Positions 17,437-26,728 of a stretch of DNA of 64,000 bases are shown here, one piece after another; position 1 is the stretch's first letter, and every line of letters begins with the position of its first letter. A program made the translations under genes and the position numbers. The stretch is from a candidate division KSB1 bacterium. GTDB lineage: Bacteria > Zhuqueibacterota > Zhuqueibacteria > Residuimicrobiales > Krinioviventaceae. The notes beneath the pieces were generated by a model. That model made no database searches. It was not told the origin of the DNA and saw nothing but the letters and a program-made list of their open reading frames with translations. The DNA is taken from assembly GCA_034521575.1 (NCBI GenBank), contig JAXHMJ010000003.1, positions 62,001-126,000 on the forward strand, in the 5' to 3' direction.

Positions 17437-18183
17437 ATCGGTAACGATACAAAAGAAGATAATGAAGAGAACTATACGCCCCGGATTTTCCAGGTCCGCG
17501 CCAACATGCAGCGGAAACTGTCCGCCGAGACCTATGTGGGTCTTAAAGCTAATTTAAAATATCACAAGATACTCACCATCGCGGATGGCGAATTTCAAAG
17601 CAGCGGCGATATTGTCGGCAGAGGAACCGGTACGGCATCCGGTTTGGGAGTGAGTCTGACCCGGGATACCCGGAACAATGTTTTTTATCCGTCTGCAGGG
17701 ACGCTGTTTAAAATTGCAGTACAGCGATTCGACGGCCTGATTGGCAGCGATTATGATTTTACCCGATTGAGTGCTGATGTTCGCAGCTATCTCCGACCGT
17801 TCCAATCCCATATAATCGCCATCAATGGCTATGCGAGTTTCATGACCGGCAATCCGCCGTTTCATATGCTTTCCTTACTCGGCCAAGTTGGCGAACGAAA
17901 CGTCATGCGCGGCTATTATCAGGGACGATATCGGGATAATAATATCCTTGTTTTGCAAACAGAGTATCGTATGCCGGTCTGGTGGCGTTTTGGCTGTGCT
18001 GTGTTTGGGGGTATTGGCGATGTGAGTCATAAAATGAGTGGATTAAAAAGGCGCCGCTGGTTTCCAGCGGGTAAATATTACGGCGAATTTTCTCTCACGC
18101 AGGCTCTGTATGGTTGTCCTTGTCAGTTGAGTCTGGGGAAAAGCGCTTTTTTCGGTTTAGCTGAAATTGTGGTTCAAAAATGA
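17437..18183 (+). pseudogene. BamA/TamA-type outer-membrane barrel, C-terminal remnant
   Basis: The open frame begins at 17437 after a stop and reads GNDTKEDNEENYTPRIFQVRANMQ and on to 18183. The content is the last half of a surface-antigen (Bac_surface_Ag/Omp85-like) barrel: GLGVSLTRDTRNNVFYPSAGT is the typical strand motif, and GERNVMRGYYQGRYRDNN is the conserved (V/I)RG(Y/F) lid-lock region. POTRA domains and signal peptide are absent, and no start with a ribosome site precedes it. An internal ATG at 17506 would give 225 residues with no export signal. I read it as a truncated remnant. Confidence 0.65.
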
Positions 18184-18243
18184 TGTACGGGTGTAAATCG
18201 ACAAATGAACAAGTCATGAACAAGAATGAGAAAGGACCCGAAC

Positions 18244-18822
18244 ATGATGAGAATGTTTTGTACCTTATTATGCCTGATAGGTCTGACCGCTTCAAGCCTT
18301 TTTTCGCAGTCTGAAAAAAAATGGTCACAATCGAATTACAGGCATTCAATAGAGACGAGTCCGTTGTCGCCATTGCTGCAAATGGCAGATAAAGGTATCT
18401 GGGGTATAAAGTATGAATATGCTTTGACACCACACGATGAGCTAAAGGTAGGTCTTGCCTATATGAACATTCATTTTGATGAAGGCAATACCAACTCACC
18501 CGGTTTGATCCTGGGATACCGCAGGTATGTGTGGAAAAAATTATACATAGAGTATGAATTATGGCCGTGTTATGATGCCTTTTATGAAAAAAACGAGGAT
18601 ACTTACTATCGGGGTTTCGATCTCTGGAATGAGTTTCGGCTTGGCTATCAGTTTAATTTCCAGATCAAAAAAGTGCCCATGTTCGTCAATGTCGCCTGGC
18701 CGTTTGGTTTCGGTCTCTATAGTATAAACAAACCCGACAGTTTTTATGACCGCATGAACCAGGGCTTTGGTGATAAATATTATTATCAATTTCCTTTGAT
18801 ATTTGTCGGTCTCAAGTTTTGA
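18244..18822 (+). CDS. Secreted hypothetical protein, probable small beta-barrel
   Basis: About 192 residues. The ATG at 18244 follows AGAAAGGA at good spacing; an upstream ATG at 18226 would add six residues and lacks a ribosome site. Signal peptide MMRMFCTLLCLIGLTASSLFSQ. The mature part alternates aromatic strands and ends IFVGLKF, the terminal-Phe signal of outer-membrane barrels. No family recognised. It sits between two decayed genes. Confidence 0.6.
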   Translation: MMRMFCTLLCLIGLTASSLFSQSEKKWSQSNYRHSIETSPLSPLLQMADKGIWGIKYEYALTPHDELKVGLAYMNIHFDEGNTNSPGLILGYRRYVWKKLYIEYELWPCYDAFYEKNEDTYYRGFDLWNEFRLGYQFNFQIKKVPMFVNVAWPFGFGLYSINKPDSFYDRMNQGFGDKYYYQFPLIFVGLKF

Positions 18823-18879
18823 AATGAACTCAATGTGATCGGTTAATAATTAATTACACCTGATCTTTTAATTCAAGGA

Positions 18880-19175
18880 ATGAAAACTGTGAACCGTAAA
18901 AATATTATTTCATTCTATTAGAGGGATACCGCGGATTTACCGTTGGAAAATTAATAACAAGCATTCGGGTAGAAAAATAAGATGGTGGACATCCGGGCAT
19001 TGTAAAATCCTTGATCAGAAATGTGTTACGAATGATCGACGGTCTGCCGGCATTAAATATCGCTGGAATCATTTCCATATTGCTTTCACAGGAAAATGCC
19101 CGAATCGGAGACAAATTGGCCAAAACCCGGATTGTCAAACATCAATCAACCGAAAACCGGTCATCATGCTTTTAA
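18880..19175 (+). pseudogene. RDD-family membrane protein, decayed
   Basis: A start with a ribosome site (CAAGGA-ATG at 18880) gives MKTVNRKNIISFY and stops at once (18919-18921). From 18921 another frame reads EGYRGFTVGKLITSIRVEK, a TAA at 18978, then DGGHPGIVKSLIRNVLRMID and an RIGDKLAKTRIV ending. The GxTxGK, R-N-x-LRxID and R(I/L)GDxLA-T-V blocks are those of the RDD family of small membrane proteins. The N-terminal helix pair is deleted. Neither piece exceeds 70 codons, so automatic calling would miss it. Confidence 0.65.
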
Positions 19176-19323
19176 TACCGACGATCCCGCAAAGAGCGGT
19201 TTAAACCAGTCGGGGATTTTTTTGTACCATTGGGCCGTATGATGCGTAAAACAATCTGTGGCAAAGTCAAAGGCCTAAAAATCAAAAGTAAAATATATAA
19301 AAAATATCAGGTTTGGTGATCCT

Positions 19324-20493
19324 ATGAAAACAGTGTTTTACAGTATTACTGTTGTTATGATACTGGTATCGTCCGGGTATTCAGCCGAGGTGGAGGATTA
19401 TCTGCAGGTGCTGCGGGGTCAGGGACAGCAGCCGGCCGAATTTGTCAGGGAACAGCTGATACAGCATGATCTGTTAATTTTGGATGATGGACTGCATGCA
19501 GCGGTGGAGCCGTTTGAATTTATTACCGATTATTTACGTCAATATCCGCACAGTGTGGACGTGCTGTTTCTTGAAGTCATTCCCATCAATGTCCAGGCAG
19601 ACATTGATTCGTTTATGCACTCAGAAGTTAGGGACACCATGCTGCTGGCGCCGGTGTTTCAGGAGGATTTTCGTTACGGTTGGCCGTACGAGACCTATCT
19701 GGATCTGTTCTGCGCGGTGTGGGAGATCAACCATGAATCCGATGCGGACATCCGCATTGTGGGCGTGAATCAGCCGATTTACTGGGAGGGACTGCACACC
19801 CGTGAGGATTATAACACATTCCAGAAAAGCTTGATCGGACGTGATTATTTCATGTACAAAACTATTTTGGGGCATATGAACGGGTTTGAATCCGGATTAA
19901 ACGGTCTGTTTATGACCAATACCCGGCATGCCTACAAATGCATCCGGGATTCAGGCGGCGATATCTACTGGAATAGCGGTACCTTTTTTCACCAGTGGCA
20001 TCCGGGACAAACCTTTTCCATCCGCTTTCATAATATGAGCCTGAACGTCAAAGCAGAAAAGAACATGGAAAACGCTTCAATGGAAGGAATGGATCGTCTG
20101 GTCTATGAATGGATTCGGCTGGACGATGGACGCTGGGATCAGGCCTTTGAACAAAACGCCAATCAGCCGGTGGCGGTGCCGTTTGAGGGGAACGGTTTCG
20201 GAGAGACAGCGTATACCGGCAATCATTCCGCGGATGCCCTGCCCAGACAGACGCAATACGATGCCTATGATGCGCTGATTTTTCTGAAACCGCTTGAAGA
20301 AACGCGGTTCAGCGCACACACCAAATTTTACTATACCGATGCGTTCAAAAAAGAGCTAAAACACCGGGTACGGGTGATGCATGGACATGATCTGGAAAGA
20401 TTTTTGATCCAAAATAATGTTGAAACGGTCACCGGCTATGTGGAAAAGCTGTCGGAATACAGACCGGAGACCCCGAATCCACTGGTTGAATGA
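19324..20493 (+). CDS. Exported protein, weakly erythromycin-esterase/ChaN-like
   Basis: A 389-residue protein with a signal peptide (MKTVFYSITVVMILVSSGYSA). The block HDLLILDDGLHAAVEPFEFI followed by VDVLFLEVIPIN resembles the strand-helix-strand with conserved Glu/His of the EreA/ChaN/TIKI fold, but the match is loose and the GE-x-H signature is changed to DGLH. Later NTRHAY and TFFHQWHPG carry further histidines that could bind metal. Function unknown. It appears monocistronic, with 148 bp of leader from the RDD remnant and 178 bp to the helicase. Confidence 0.55.
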   Translation: MKTVFYSITVVMILVSSGYSAEVEDYLQVLRGQGQQPAEFVREQLIQHDLLILDDGLHAAVEPFEFITDYLRQYPHSVDVLFLEVIPINVQADIDSFMHSEVRDTMLLAPVFQEDFRYGWPYETYLDLFCAVWEINHESDADIRIVGVNQPIYWEGLHTREDYNTFQKSLIGRDYFMYKTILGHMNGFESGLNGLFMTNTRHAYKCIRDSGGDIYWNSGTFFHQWHPGQTFSIRFHNMSLNVKAEKNMENASMEGMDRLVYEWIRLDDGRWDQAFEQNANQPVAVPFEGNGFGETAYTGNHSADALPRQTQYDAYDALIFLKPLEETRFSAHTKFYYTDAFKKELKHRVRVMHGHDLERFLIQNNVETVTGYVEKLSEYRPETPNPLVE

Positions 20494-20671
20494 TGTTCTT
20501 TTCATTGTCAGACGAGCTTGGACGTCTCAGGGGGATGAATACTTGGGGTTTGCTGTGTGTTTAGCTGTCCTAATTGCTTGTAAAAAAGAGTTTGCATTCC
20601 AGATTTGGTTTTATTAATTTTATACTAAAACTTGTAATAAATACTGCACCTGTAAAATCGGATATGGATCA

Positions 20672-22979
20672 ATGGCTGATAAACAAGAGATTCCCCGCTC
20701 TACAAAAGTCCCTTATTATCGCAAACCCGCGGATTTAAACGTCGATGAATGGCAAACGGCTCTAAGGCGTCAGTTTGCTGAAAATCAGGAATTCGAAATC
20801 AGGAACAGGGGAGACCATCCGGTGTTTTCCGATTTTACGGTGTTTAATCCGGAATCCGGGAATACCTACAAGGTCTGTATTCGGGACAATGAACACAGCC
20901 ATCATTTTTGCTCCTGCCCGGATTTCAGAACCAACGGTCTGGGCACCTGCAAGCATATCGAAAATGTGATTCTGACGCTTCAGAAAAATAAAAAAAATTG
21001 GACCTATTTTAATCAAACGCATCCCCAAGCTTATTCCTCTCTGAGTTTGTACTATGGGCATGAACGGCGTCTGCGCTTGAAAATCGGTGGGGAAAACGGC
21101 GGCGCTGTAAAGGAGGTTCTAAAACCTGTTATCGACCGCAAGGGATTTGTGAAACCGGAAAAACTGGCTGAACTTGAGCCTCTTATAGAAAAAGTTGTAG
21201 CGCTTGATCCTGATTTTAGAGTTTACCCGGATGTGTACGAATTCATACAGGGACACCAAAAGCAACGGCAACGCCGGCAACTGGCGCAAACCCTGTTCCC
21301 ACAAGGTATTCAGAGTCCGGTGTTCGATGACTTGATCCGAACCCAACTCTACCCTTACCAAAAGGAAGCGGTGATCAAAACGTTTACTGCCGGCCGGGTT
21401 CTCGTCGCCGATGAAATGGGATTGGGCAAAACCGTTCAGGCGTTGGCTGCTGTGGAGCTGTTTGCGCGTTATTTAAATGTCAGGCAGGTACTGATTGTTT
21501 GCCCCACATCATTGAAATATCAGTGGCAAAAGGAAATCGAAAAATTTACCGGGCGTTCGTCTTTGGTGGTCGAGGGGCTGGTTCACAAACGCAAATCCCT
21601 GTATCAAGAACCTGAATTTTATAAAATCATCAGTTACGGCATCACGCGCAATGATCAAGAGTTGATCAAACACATGTCACCGGATCTGGTGATCATCGAT
21701 GAAGCGCAGCGCATCAAAAACTGGCAAACCAAAACCGCCAAGGCGGTCAAACAGATCCAGTCATCTTATGCCCTGGTCCTGACCGGCACCCCCCTGGAAA
21801 ACCGGCTTCAGGAACTGCATTCGATCGTCGAATTTATCGATATGTACAAACTGGGTCCATTGTTTCGGTTCCTGGACACTCATCAAACCACGGATGCTTT
21901 TGGAAAGATTATCGGTTACAAAAAGCTAAAATCCATCAACAAAACCCTGAAACCTATCCTTATTCGCCGTACCAAGACTGAAATCATTGATCAGCTGCCC
22001 GGCCGCATTGATAAAAACCTGTTTGTGGATATGACGAATGAACAGAAAAGCGATCATGATAACTATTATGAAGTTGTGTGCCGTCTGGTCACTAAATGGC
22101 GCAATCAGGGATTTCTTCGGGAAAAAGAACGTGAATATTTGCTAATCAACTTGTCCTGTATGCGTATGGTTGCGGATTCTACGTATATTCTCAATCAGGA
22201 TGTACGTAATGATGTCAAAATCGATGAACTGATGTTTCTTCTAACTGAAATCCTGGAAACGCCGCAGAACAAAGTGGTGATATTCAGCGAATGGAAAAAG
22301 ATGTTCGAGTTGGTGATCCTTGAACTTGAAAAACGCGGTATCGAATACGTGTATCTGCACGGCGGACTGTCACCCCGGCAGCGCAGGCATATCATCAGCC
22401 GCTATCATCAGGAGCCGAATCGTAAAGATATTTTTGTCCACTGATGCCGGCGGCCTGGGGTTGAACCTGCAATGTGCCAACATTGCCATCAATCTGGATT
22501 TGCCCTGGAATCCGGCCCGACTGGAGCAGCGAATTGCACGGGTTTATCGTCTGGGACAGAATCAGCATGCCTATATTTACAATTTTATTTCCAGAGATTC
22601 CATTGAAAACCGCATTTACCATTTGCTGGGATTCAAAAAATCCTTGTTCAGCGGCGCTTTGGACGGAGAAAAAGATACAGTCAGGCTGGATGACAAGCAT
22701 ATGGGCGGTTTTATGGAGACGGTGGAAACACTGACCCGCGAAGAGGCGCAGGACGATAAATCCACAGAAAAAAAGATAAAGAGTAAACCTCAACCGCGTT
22801 CAAAAGATAAAGCGAATCAACCTGATTCCGTTAGCCGGCCCGGGAAAAATCCGGTTACACGCAATGTTCACTCTCAACAAAAAAAGCAGCCACAACCGGC
22901 GGCAAAACAGCCGAAACGATCTCTGTTGCGTCGCATGGGGAAGATTGTCACGACATTTTTCAAATGGTTCAGACGGTAA
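20672..22979 (+). CDS. SWIM-zinc-finger SNF2 family helicase, frameshifted
   Basis: Two frames make one protein of about 768 residues; a base appears inserted near 22433, where KDIFVH stops and the second frame continues STDAGGLGLNLQ. The N-terminus has a SWIM-type finger (C80-x-C82 ... C93-x-H95). The SNF2 helicase follows: ADEMGLGKT (Walker A), IIDEAQRIKN (Walker B), LTGTPLENR, then the C-terminal lobe with VIFSEW, YLHGGLSPRQRR, NPARLEQRIARVYRLGQ. The last 90 residues are a Lys/Gln/Pro-rich basic tail. It is an ATP-driven DNA translocase; bacterial SWIM-SNF2 proteins are often linked to transcription recycling or defence. No partner gene is adjacent. Confidence 0.85.
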
Positions 22980-23015
22980 ATTTTATTACATTTATCTGTT
23001 AACTTGATTCTGGTA

Positions 23016-23138
23016 TTAAGCCTTTTTCATTTCTTTGGTATTCTCATGAGATGAATACGTTGTTCTTTGATGAACATAACGTCCCATAGCTTTCGAGAGC
23101 AAATTAATATCCGCCCGGGATTGGGCCGGACGGATCAT
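23016..23138 (-). CDS. Possible 40-residue small protein after icd
   Basis: An ATG five bases after the icd stop (TAAAAGCATG) opens 40 codons ending at TAA 23016. The product is basic and begins MIRPAQSRADINLLSKAMGRY. The ribosome site is weak. The codon pattern looks gene-like and the position as last gene of the operon is natural. It could instead be the start of a longer protein cut short by an error. Not recognised. Confidence 0.35.
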   Translation of the reverse strand: MIRPAQSRADINLLSKAMGRYVHQRTTYSSHENTKEMKKA

Positions 23139-23142
23139 GCTT

Positions 23143-24338
23143 TTATCGTGTATAGGATTCGTAGCGTTTTTCAAGATTCGGGTCCTTGACCGTATCGAGA
23201 ATATAATCGCAGAATTCGCGTCCGGTCACGCCGGTATCCCGACCGGTGATCTGATATTTCTTTTCATACTGCTGACAAATTTCAAGCGCCATTTCCAGTT
23301 TTTTGCCGCGTTCTGTGAAACCGATGTGATTGAGCATCATGGTGGCGGCGCGAATCAGGCTGGAGGGATCTGCATAGTGACCGCGTCCCTCTTTGATCAT
23401 ACGCGGCGCCGAGCCGTGGATGGCCTCAAACATGGCGTAGCGTTTGCCGATATTGGCGCTGCCGGCGGTGCCGACGCCGCCCTGGAATTCCGCTGCTTCG
23501 TCTGTCAAAATGTCTCCGTACAGATTGGGCAACACCATCACTTTGAATTGAGTCCGGCGTTTGGGATCAACCAGTTTTGCGGTCATGATATCGATATACC
23601 AGCCTTCCCAGTTGATGTCCGGATAGTCCTTGGCCAGGCGTTCCGCCGTTTCCAGAAACAGACCATCGGTGGTTTTCACCACATTGGCCTTGGTGACCAC
23701 AGTTACAGAGTTGATGCTGTTCTTTTTCGCGTAATCGAACGCCATACGGATGATACGCTCTGCGCCCTGTTTGGTAATCACCTTGAAATCAATGGCCAGA
23801 TCCTCCGTCACCTGAAGACCCTGGCTGCCCAGCACATAGGCGCCCTCTGTATTTTCACGAAAGAATACCCAGTCGATGCCCTGCGACGGTACCTTGACCG
23901 GCCGCACATTGGCAAACAGATCCAGTTCCCGGCGCATCGCCACATTGGCGCTTTCGATATTGGGGTAGGGACCGCCTTTTTCCGGAGTCGTCGTCGGCGC
24001 TTTCAGTCACATGACAGCGCTTGCAGTTCCTCGAGCACATCATCCGGAATGGCCTGCATATGTTTGACCCGGTTTTCGATGGTCAGCCCGTCGATTGTGC
24101 GGAATTCCAGTTTCCCGCTTTTGATTTCATCCTCCAAAAGATGCTGCAATACCCGTTCGGTGTCCTGCGATATGTTTGGACCAATCCCGTCTCCCCAACA
24201 AAATCCAACGGTGATCGGTTTTTCCTGGCTATAGTCGATCCAGTCTTTGGCCTGTTTCAGCTGTTCAACCCGGTCCAGCTGTGCTTTAACCAGATTTTGA
24301 AAATGCTGTGCAGCCCGATCCAGTATTTCATCGCTCAT
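23143..24338 (-). CDS. icd: Isocitrate dehydrogenase, frameshifted
   Basis: Two frames combine to about 398 residues with one base missing near 24004 (LSCD then LKAPTTTPEKGGPYPNIESANV). GDGIGPNI is the start of the dinucleotide site; RRELDLFANVRPVK is the isocitrate-contact helix and loop; FFRENTEGAYV carries the catalytic Tyr region; DILTDEAAEFQGGVGTAGSANIG and EAIHGSAPR complete the family marks. The enzyme oxidatively decarboxylates isocitrate to 2-oxoglutarate. I assign isocitrate rather than isopropylmalate by the ANVRP and NTEG motifs; cofactor preference is not settled. It is the last recognisable gene of a four-gene operon with a citrate-synthase-like gene. Confidence 0.82.
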
Positions 24339-24354
24339 GATCAGTCCTCTTTTT

Positions 24355-24858
24355 TTAAGGTTCGTTATTTTCTGAACGGTCTTTTCGGTCGTGCCGATAA
24401 ATATAAAAACGTTCCTTGAGTTCGTTCATGCGTTTTTGCAATTTTAGCTGTTCTTTCAAGTAGGTTCGTGCAAATTCGTTGCGGACCCTCGCAAATAAAT
24501 CCCGGCACACCCGCAGCATATTGATCATATCTTTGTGTTCTCTGCTGCTTTCCGTAATGACCCGCCAAAGCTCTTTCTCAATGATGTCAAACGCCTGCTG
24601 AACTTCTTCCAGCGTATAGCCCTCATTGGAGCGTTTTTCTGCCAGATATCGAACATAGGAAAGCAAATCGTCGGGTTCATTGATTTTTAGATAATGTTCG
24701 ACCTTGTGAATAAAATCTTCCTCGCGCTCCTGGTGGCGTTCAAAGTCGATGTTTTCATAATGGGACGGGGAGAGTTTCTGCAGCTGATTGCAAATTTTGA
24801 TGATCATTTCGTCAAAATGTGCGCTGATTTCTTCAATCAGTTCAGTTTTTGGATTCAT
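24355..24858 (-). CDS. Helical protein with RsbRD N-terminal-like sensor domain
   Basis: A 167-residue all-alpha protein. YVRYLAEKRSNEGYTLEEVQQAFDIIEKELW matches the pattern of the RsbRD_N domain, a globin-like four-helix sensory module found on stressosome and histidine-kinase proteins. There is no STAS, kinase or DNA-binding domain. The C-terminal 30 residues are a charged coiled coil. It overlaps the upstream amidoligase gene by 17 bp and precedes icd by 16 bp, so its translation is coupled to that operon. A regulatory or scaffold role is a guess. Confidence 0.55.
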   Translation of the reverse strand: MNPKTELIEEISAHFDEMIIKICNQLQKLSPSHYENIDFERHQEREEDFIHKVEHYLKINEPDDLLSYVRYLAEKRSNEGYTLEEVQQAFDIIEKELWRVITESSREHKDMINMLRVCRDLFARVRNEFARTYLKEQLKLQKRMNELKERFYIYRHDRKDRSENNEP

Positions 24859-26728
24859 GGTATTTCTTGATCCGTTTGTTACGTCGGTTCAGACGTTCTT
24901 CTATTCTTCCGATGATGCGCATGGCATAATTTTCGTATGAGGTGTCGACTTTTTCCGATTCTGCCGTTAACCCTTTTTCAACGACCGCAACAAATTCATT
25001 AATCTCCGAATCGCTGAGCGGCGTTGGGGAAGCAGCCCATATTTTTAACTGTTCCTGAAGCGATTGTATTCCAGGATCATTCTCAATTTCCCGGCATCCC
25101 TGAAAAGGATAGGGATTGAGTTCCTGTTGAAAACCTTTCAGCGCCATAATCAACGGCTGATAGTCGTATTCGTAAAAAAGTCGTGGAAACTGATATTCCA
25201 CCACAAACGACCATTTGCGTTCTTCGGGGTTTTTATGGTGTTTGTTCAGGCGTGAAAAAAGCATATTACCTTCTCTGGACATGATTTCATTGCGGTAAAT
25301 TCTCATTTCACGCAAGTTTCCCTGAGCATCCTCGCGCAAATCACCGCCGAGAATCAAAAGGCATAAATAGTATTCTAATTTTTCAACTCGTTTAAAATGC
25401 TCCGTATCCGGGGCGCCGAAGGTTAAATGTACACTGTGCGGCCGGATATCCAGAAACCGTACCGCCAGATCAATGATCTGGGAAAGCACCCAGGGGTCCT
25501 GAGTGGCCGGCTTGGAAACGTCGCCCAGCAGTTTATAGCGTCCAAATGCGAGTTCCAGAAATCCGCGTGTGCGCGTATGTGTTGATGTCAAAAATCCATG
25601 ATCATCCACATGCGCGCCCAGTTTCCAGCCGCGCCGCATCAAGTCAAAGTCGTAGAAATAATAAAAGGCATCAAACGTCGAGTCCTGGCCGGAGGACGCG
25701 CCAATGGCTCGATGCCCCAGATTTGAGAATTCGAGTTCTGCTCCCAGCGGAGTGAGGCCGATATGCCGGTTTTGGCGAATCCATTCCAGAATATGATCGC
25801 CTTTTTCCCGGCTGTAAAGCTCCTCGGTGATAAAGATGGCGCCCACTGCATAGTCTGTATACACCATATTGGTTTCCCAGTGATCAATGCCGAGCTGCAT
25901 TATGGCCGCCTGAATCGCCTGATGGTTGTCAATAATAAGCTTCAGCGCCATAAGCGTGGACATGGTGTGTAAAAAATACGCGTCCGTCACCTTGACGTAA
26001 AAGCGATAATCGTTGCGGAAGCGTTCTTCCAGCCGACTGAAAATCATAAAAAACACAGAAAGCGACATGTATCGGTCCGCGTACGGCTGCGCTTCCGGTT
26101 CCCGGCGCAGCCAGTCCAGACGCGGAATGCTTGCTTTTTCAATTTCATGTTTGATGATAAACCAGGGCAGTCCGTAATCATGAAAATACTGTCGAATCAG
26201 ACTGTGCACCTCTTCAGACAAGAGTTCCCGGGTTACTTTGACGGAAAGGGATTCGCGGTCATAACTGAGCAGATAATCAGCTTTGTTCTTTAAATAGCGA
26301 TCAACGTTTTTTTCTACAAATTCTTCTACCCGATCACGTTCCTGAAAGCCTCGCTTCATATAGGGTTTGATTGCCTTGACAATTCCGATATAAATGAATG
26401 CGCGGATTTCATGATCATCCACCCGGACGGTTCCGATACGGCGTTCGTACAACGAACCTTCATTTTCATATTCATCCAGTATCTCGATGATTTCCGGCGT
26501 AATATTGTAAAGCAGCCGCCCTTTAATGGTGTAACCGCGCCAGGGCAGGGCGAACGGAAAACTTTTTTCGGGCTGTATGCGGCGATGGTTGAGCAGCACA
26601 GCCGGTTCGCTTTCGAAATGCCGGCCGGTGAGCAGCTGCAGATGATAGTCGCTGTTCAGAGAACCATAGACAAACAGCTTGTCTATGGCCTCTGCTGTAT
26701 TGCCTCGTTGTTGCGGGGAATCACTCAT
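24842..26728 (-). CDS. Gamma-glutamylcyclotransferase fused to GS-like amidoligase
   Basis: A 628-residue fusion. Residues about 16-118 are a GGCT/AIG2-like domain: VYGSL at 20-24 binds the glutamyl group, and LDEYENEGSLYERR (84-97) carries the expected catalytic Glu and Tyr-x-Arg. The middle (150-320) is helical and unrecognised. Residues about 320-540 look like a glutamine-synthetase/gamma-GCS-type amidoligase: PLGAELEF (327-334) gives the paired metal-binding glutamates, and HSVHLTFG (431-438) the paired-His strand. Known families of both kinds act on gamma-glutamyl amide bonds, one making and the other cleaving by cyclisation. The gene overlaps its neighbours by 4 and 17 bp. The substrate cannot be read from sequence; the amidoligase call rests on short motifs. 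Confidence 0.6.
   Translation of the reverse strand: MSDSPQQRGNTAEAIDKLFVYGSLNSDYHLQLLTGRHFESEPAVLLNHRRIQPEKSFPFALPWRGYTIKGRLLYNITPEIIEILDEYENEGSLYERRIGTVRVDDHEIRAFIYIGIVKAIKPYMKRGFQERDRVEEFVEKNVDRYLKNKADYLLSYDRESLSVKVTRELLSEEVHSLIRQYFHDYGLPWFIIKHEIEKASIPRLDWLRREPEAQPYADRYMSLSVFFMIFSRLEERFRNDYRFYVKVTDAYFLHTMSTLMALKLIIDNHQAIQAAIMQLGIDHWETNMVYTDYAVGAIFITEELYSREKGDHILEWIRQNRHIGLTPLGAELEFSNLGHRAIGASSGQDSTFDAFYYFYDFDLMRRGWKLGAHVDDHGFLTSTHTRTRGFLELAFGRYKLLGDVSKPATQDPWVLSQIIDLAVRFLDIRPHSVHLTFGAPDTEHFKRVEKLEYYLCLLILGGDLREDAQGNLREMRIYRNEIMSREGNMLFSRLNKHHKNPEERKWSFVVEYQFPRLFYEYDYQPLIMALKGFQQELNPYPFQGCREIENDPGIQSLQEQLKIWAASPTPLSDSEINEFVAVVEKGLTAESEKVDTSYENYAMRIIGRIEERLNRRNKRIKKYHESKN

Noticed and set aside
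19175-19323. Further gene or terminator between the RDD remnant and the exported protein
   Set aside because: Only imperfect stems and no sensible frame; nothing could be supported.
23137-24234. Long plus-strand frame of 365 codons
   Set aside because: It is antisense to icd, whose family motifs are unmistakable; the His/Phe-rich translation is the usual shadow of a real gene.
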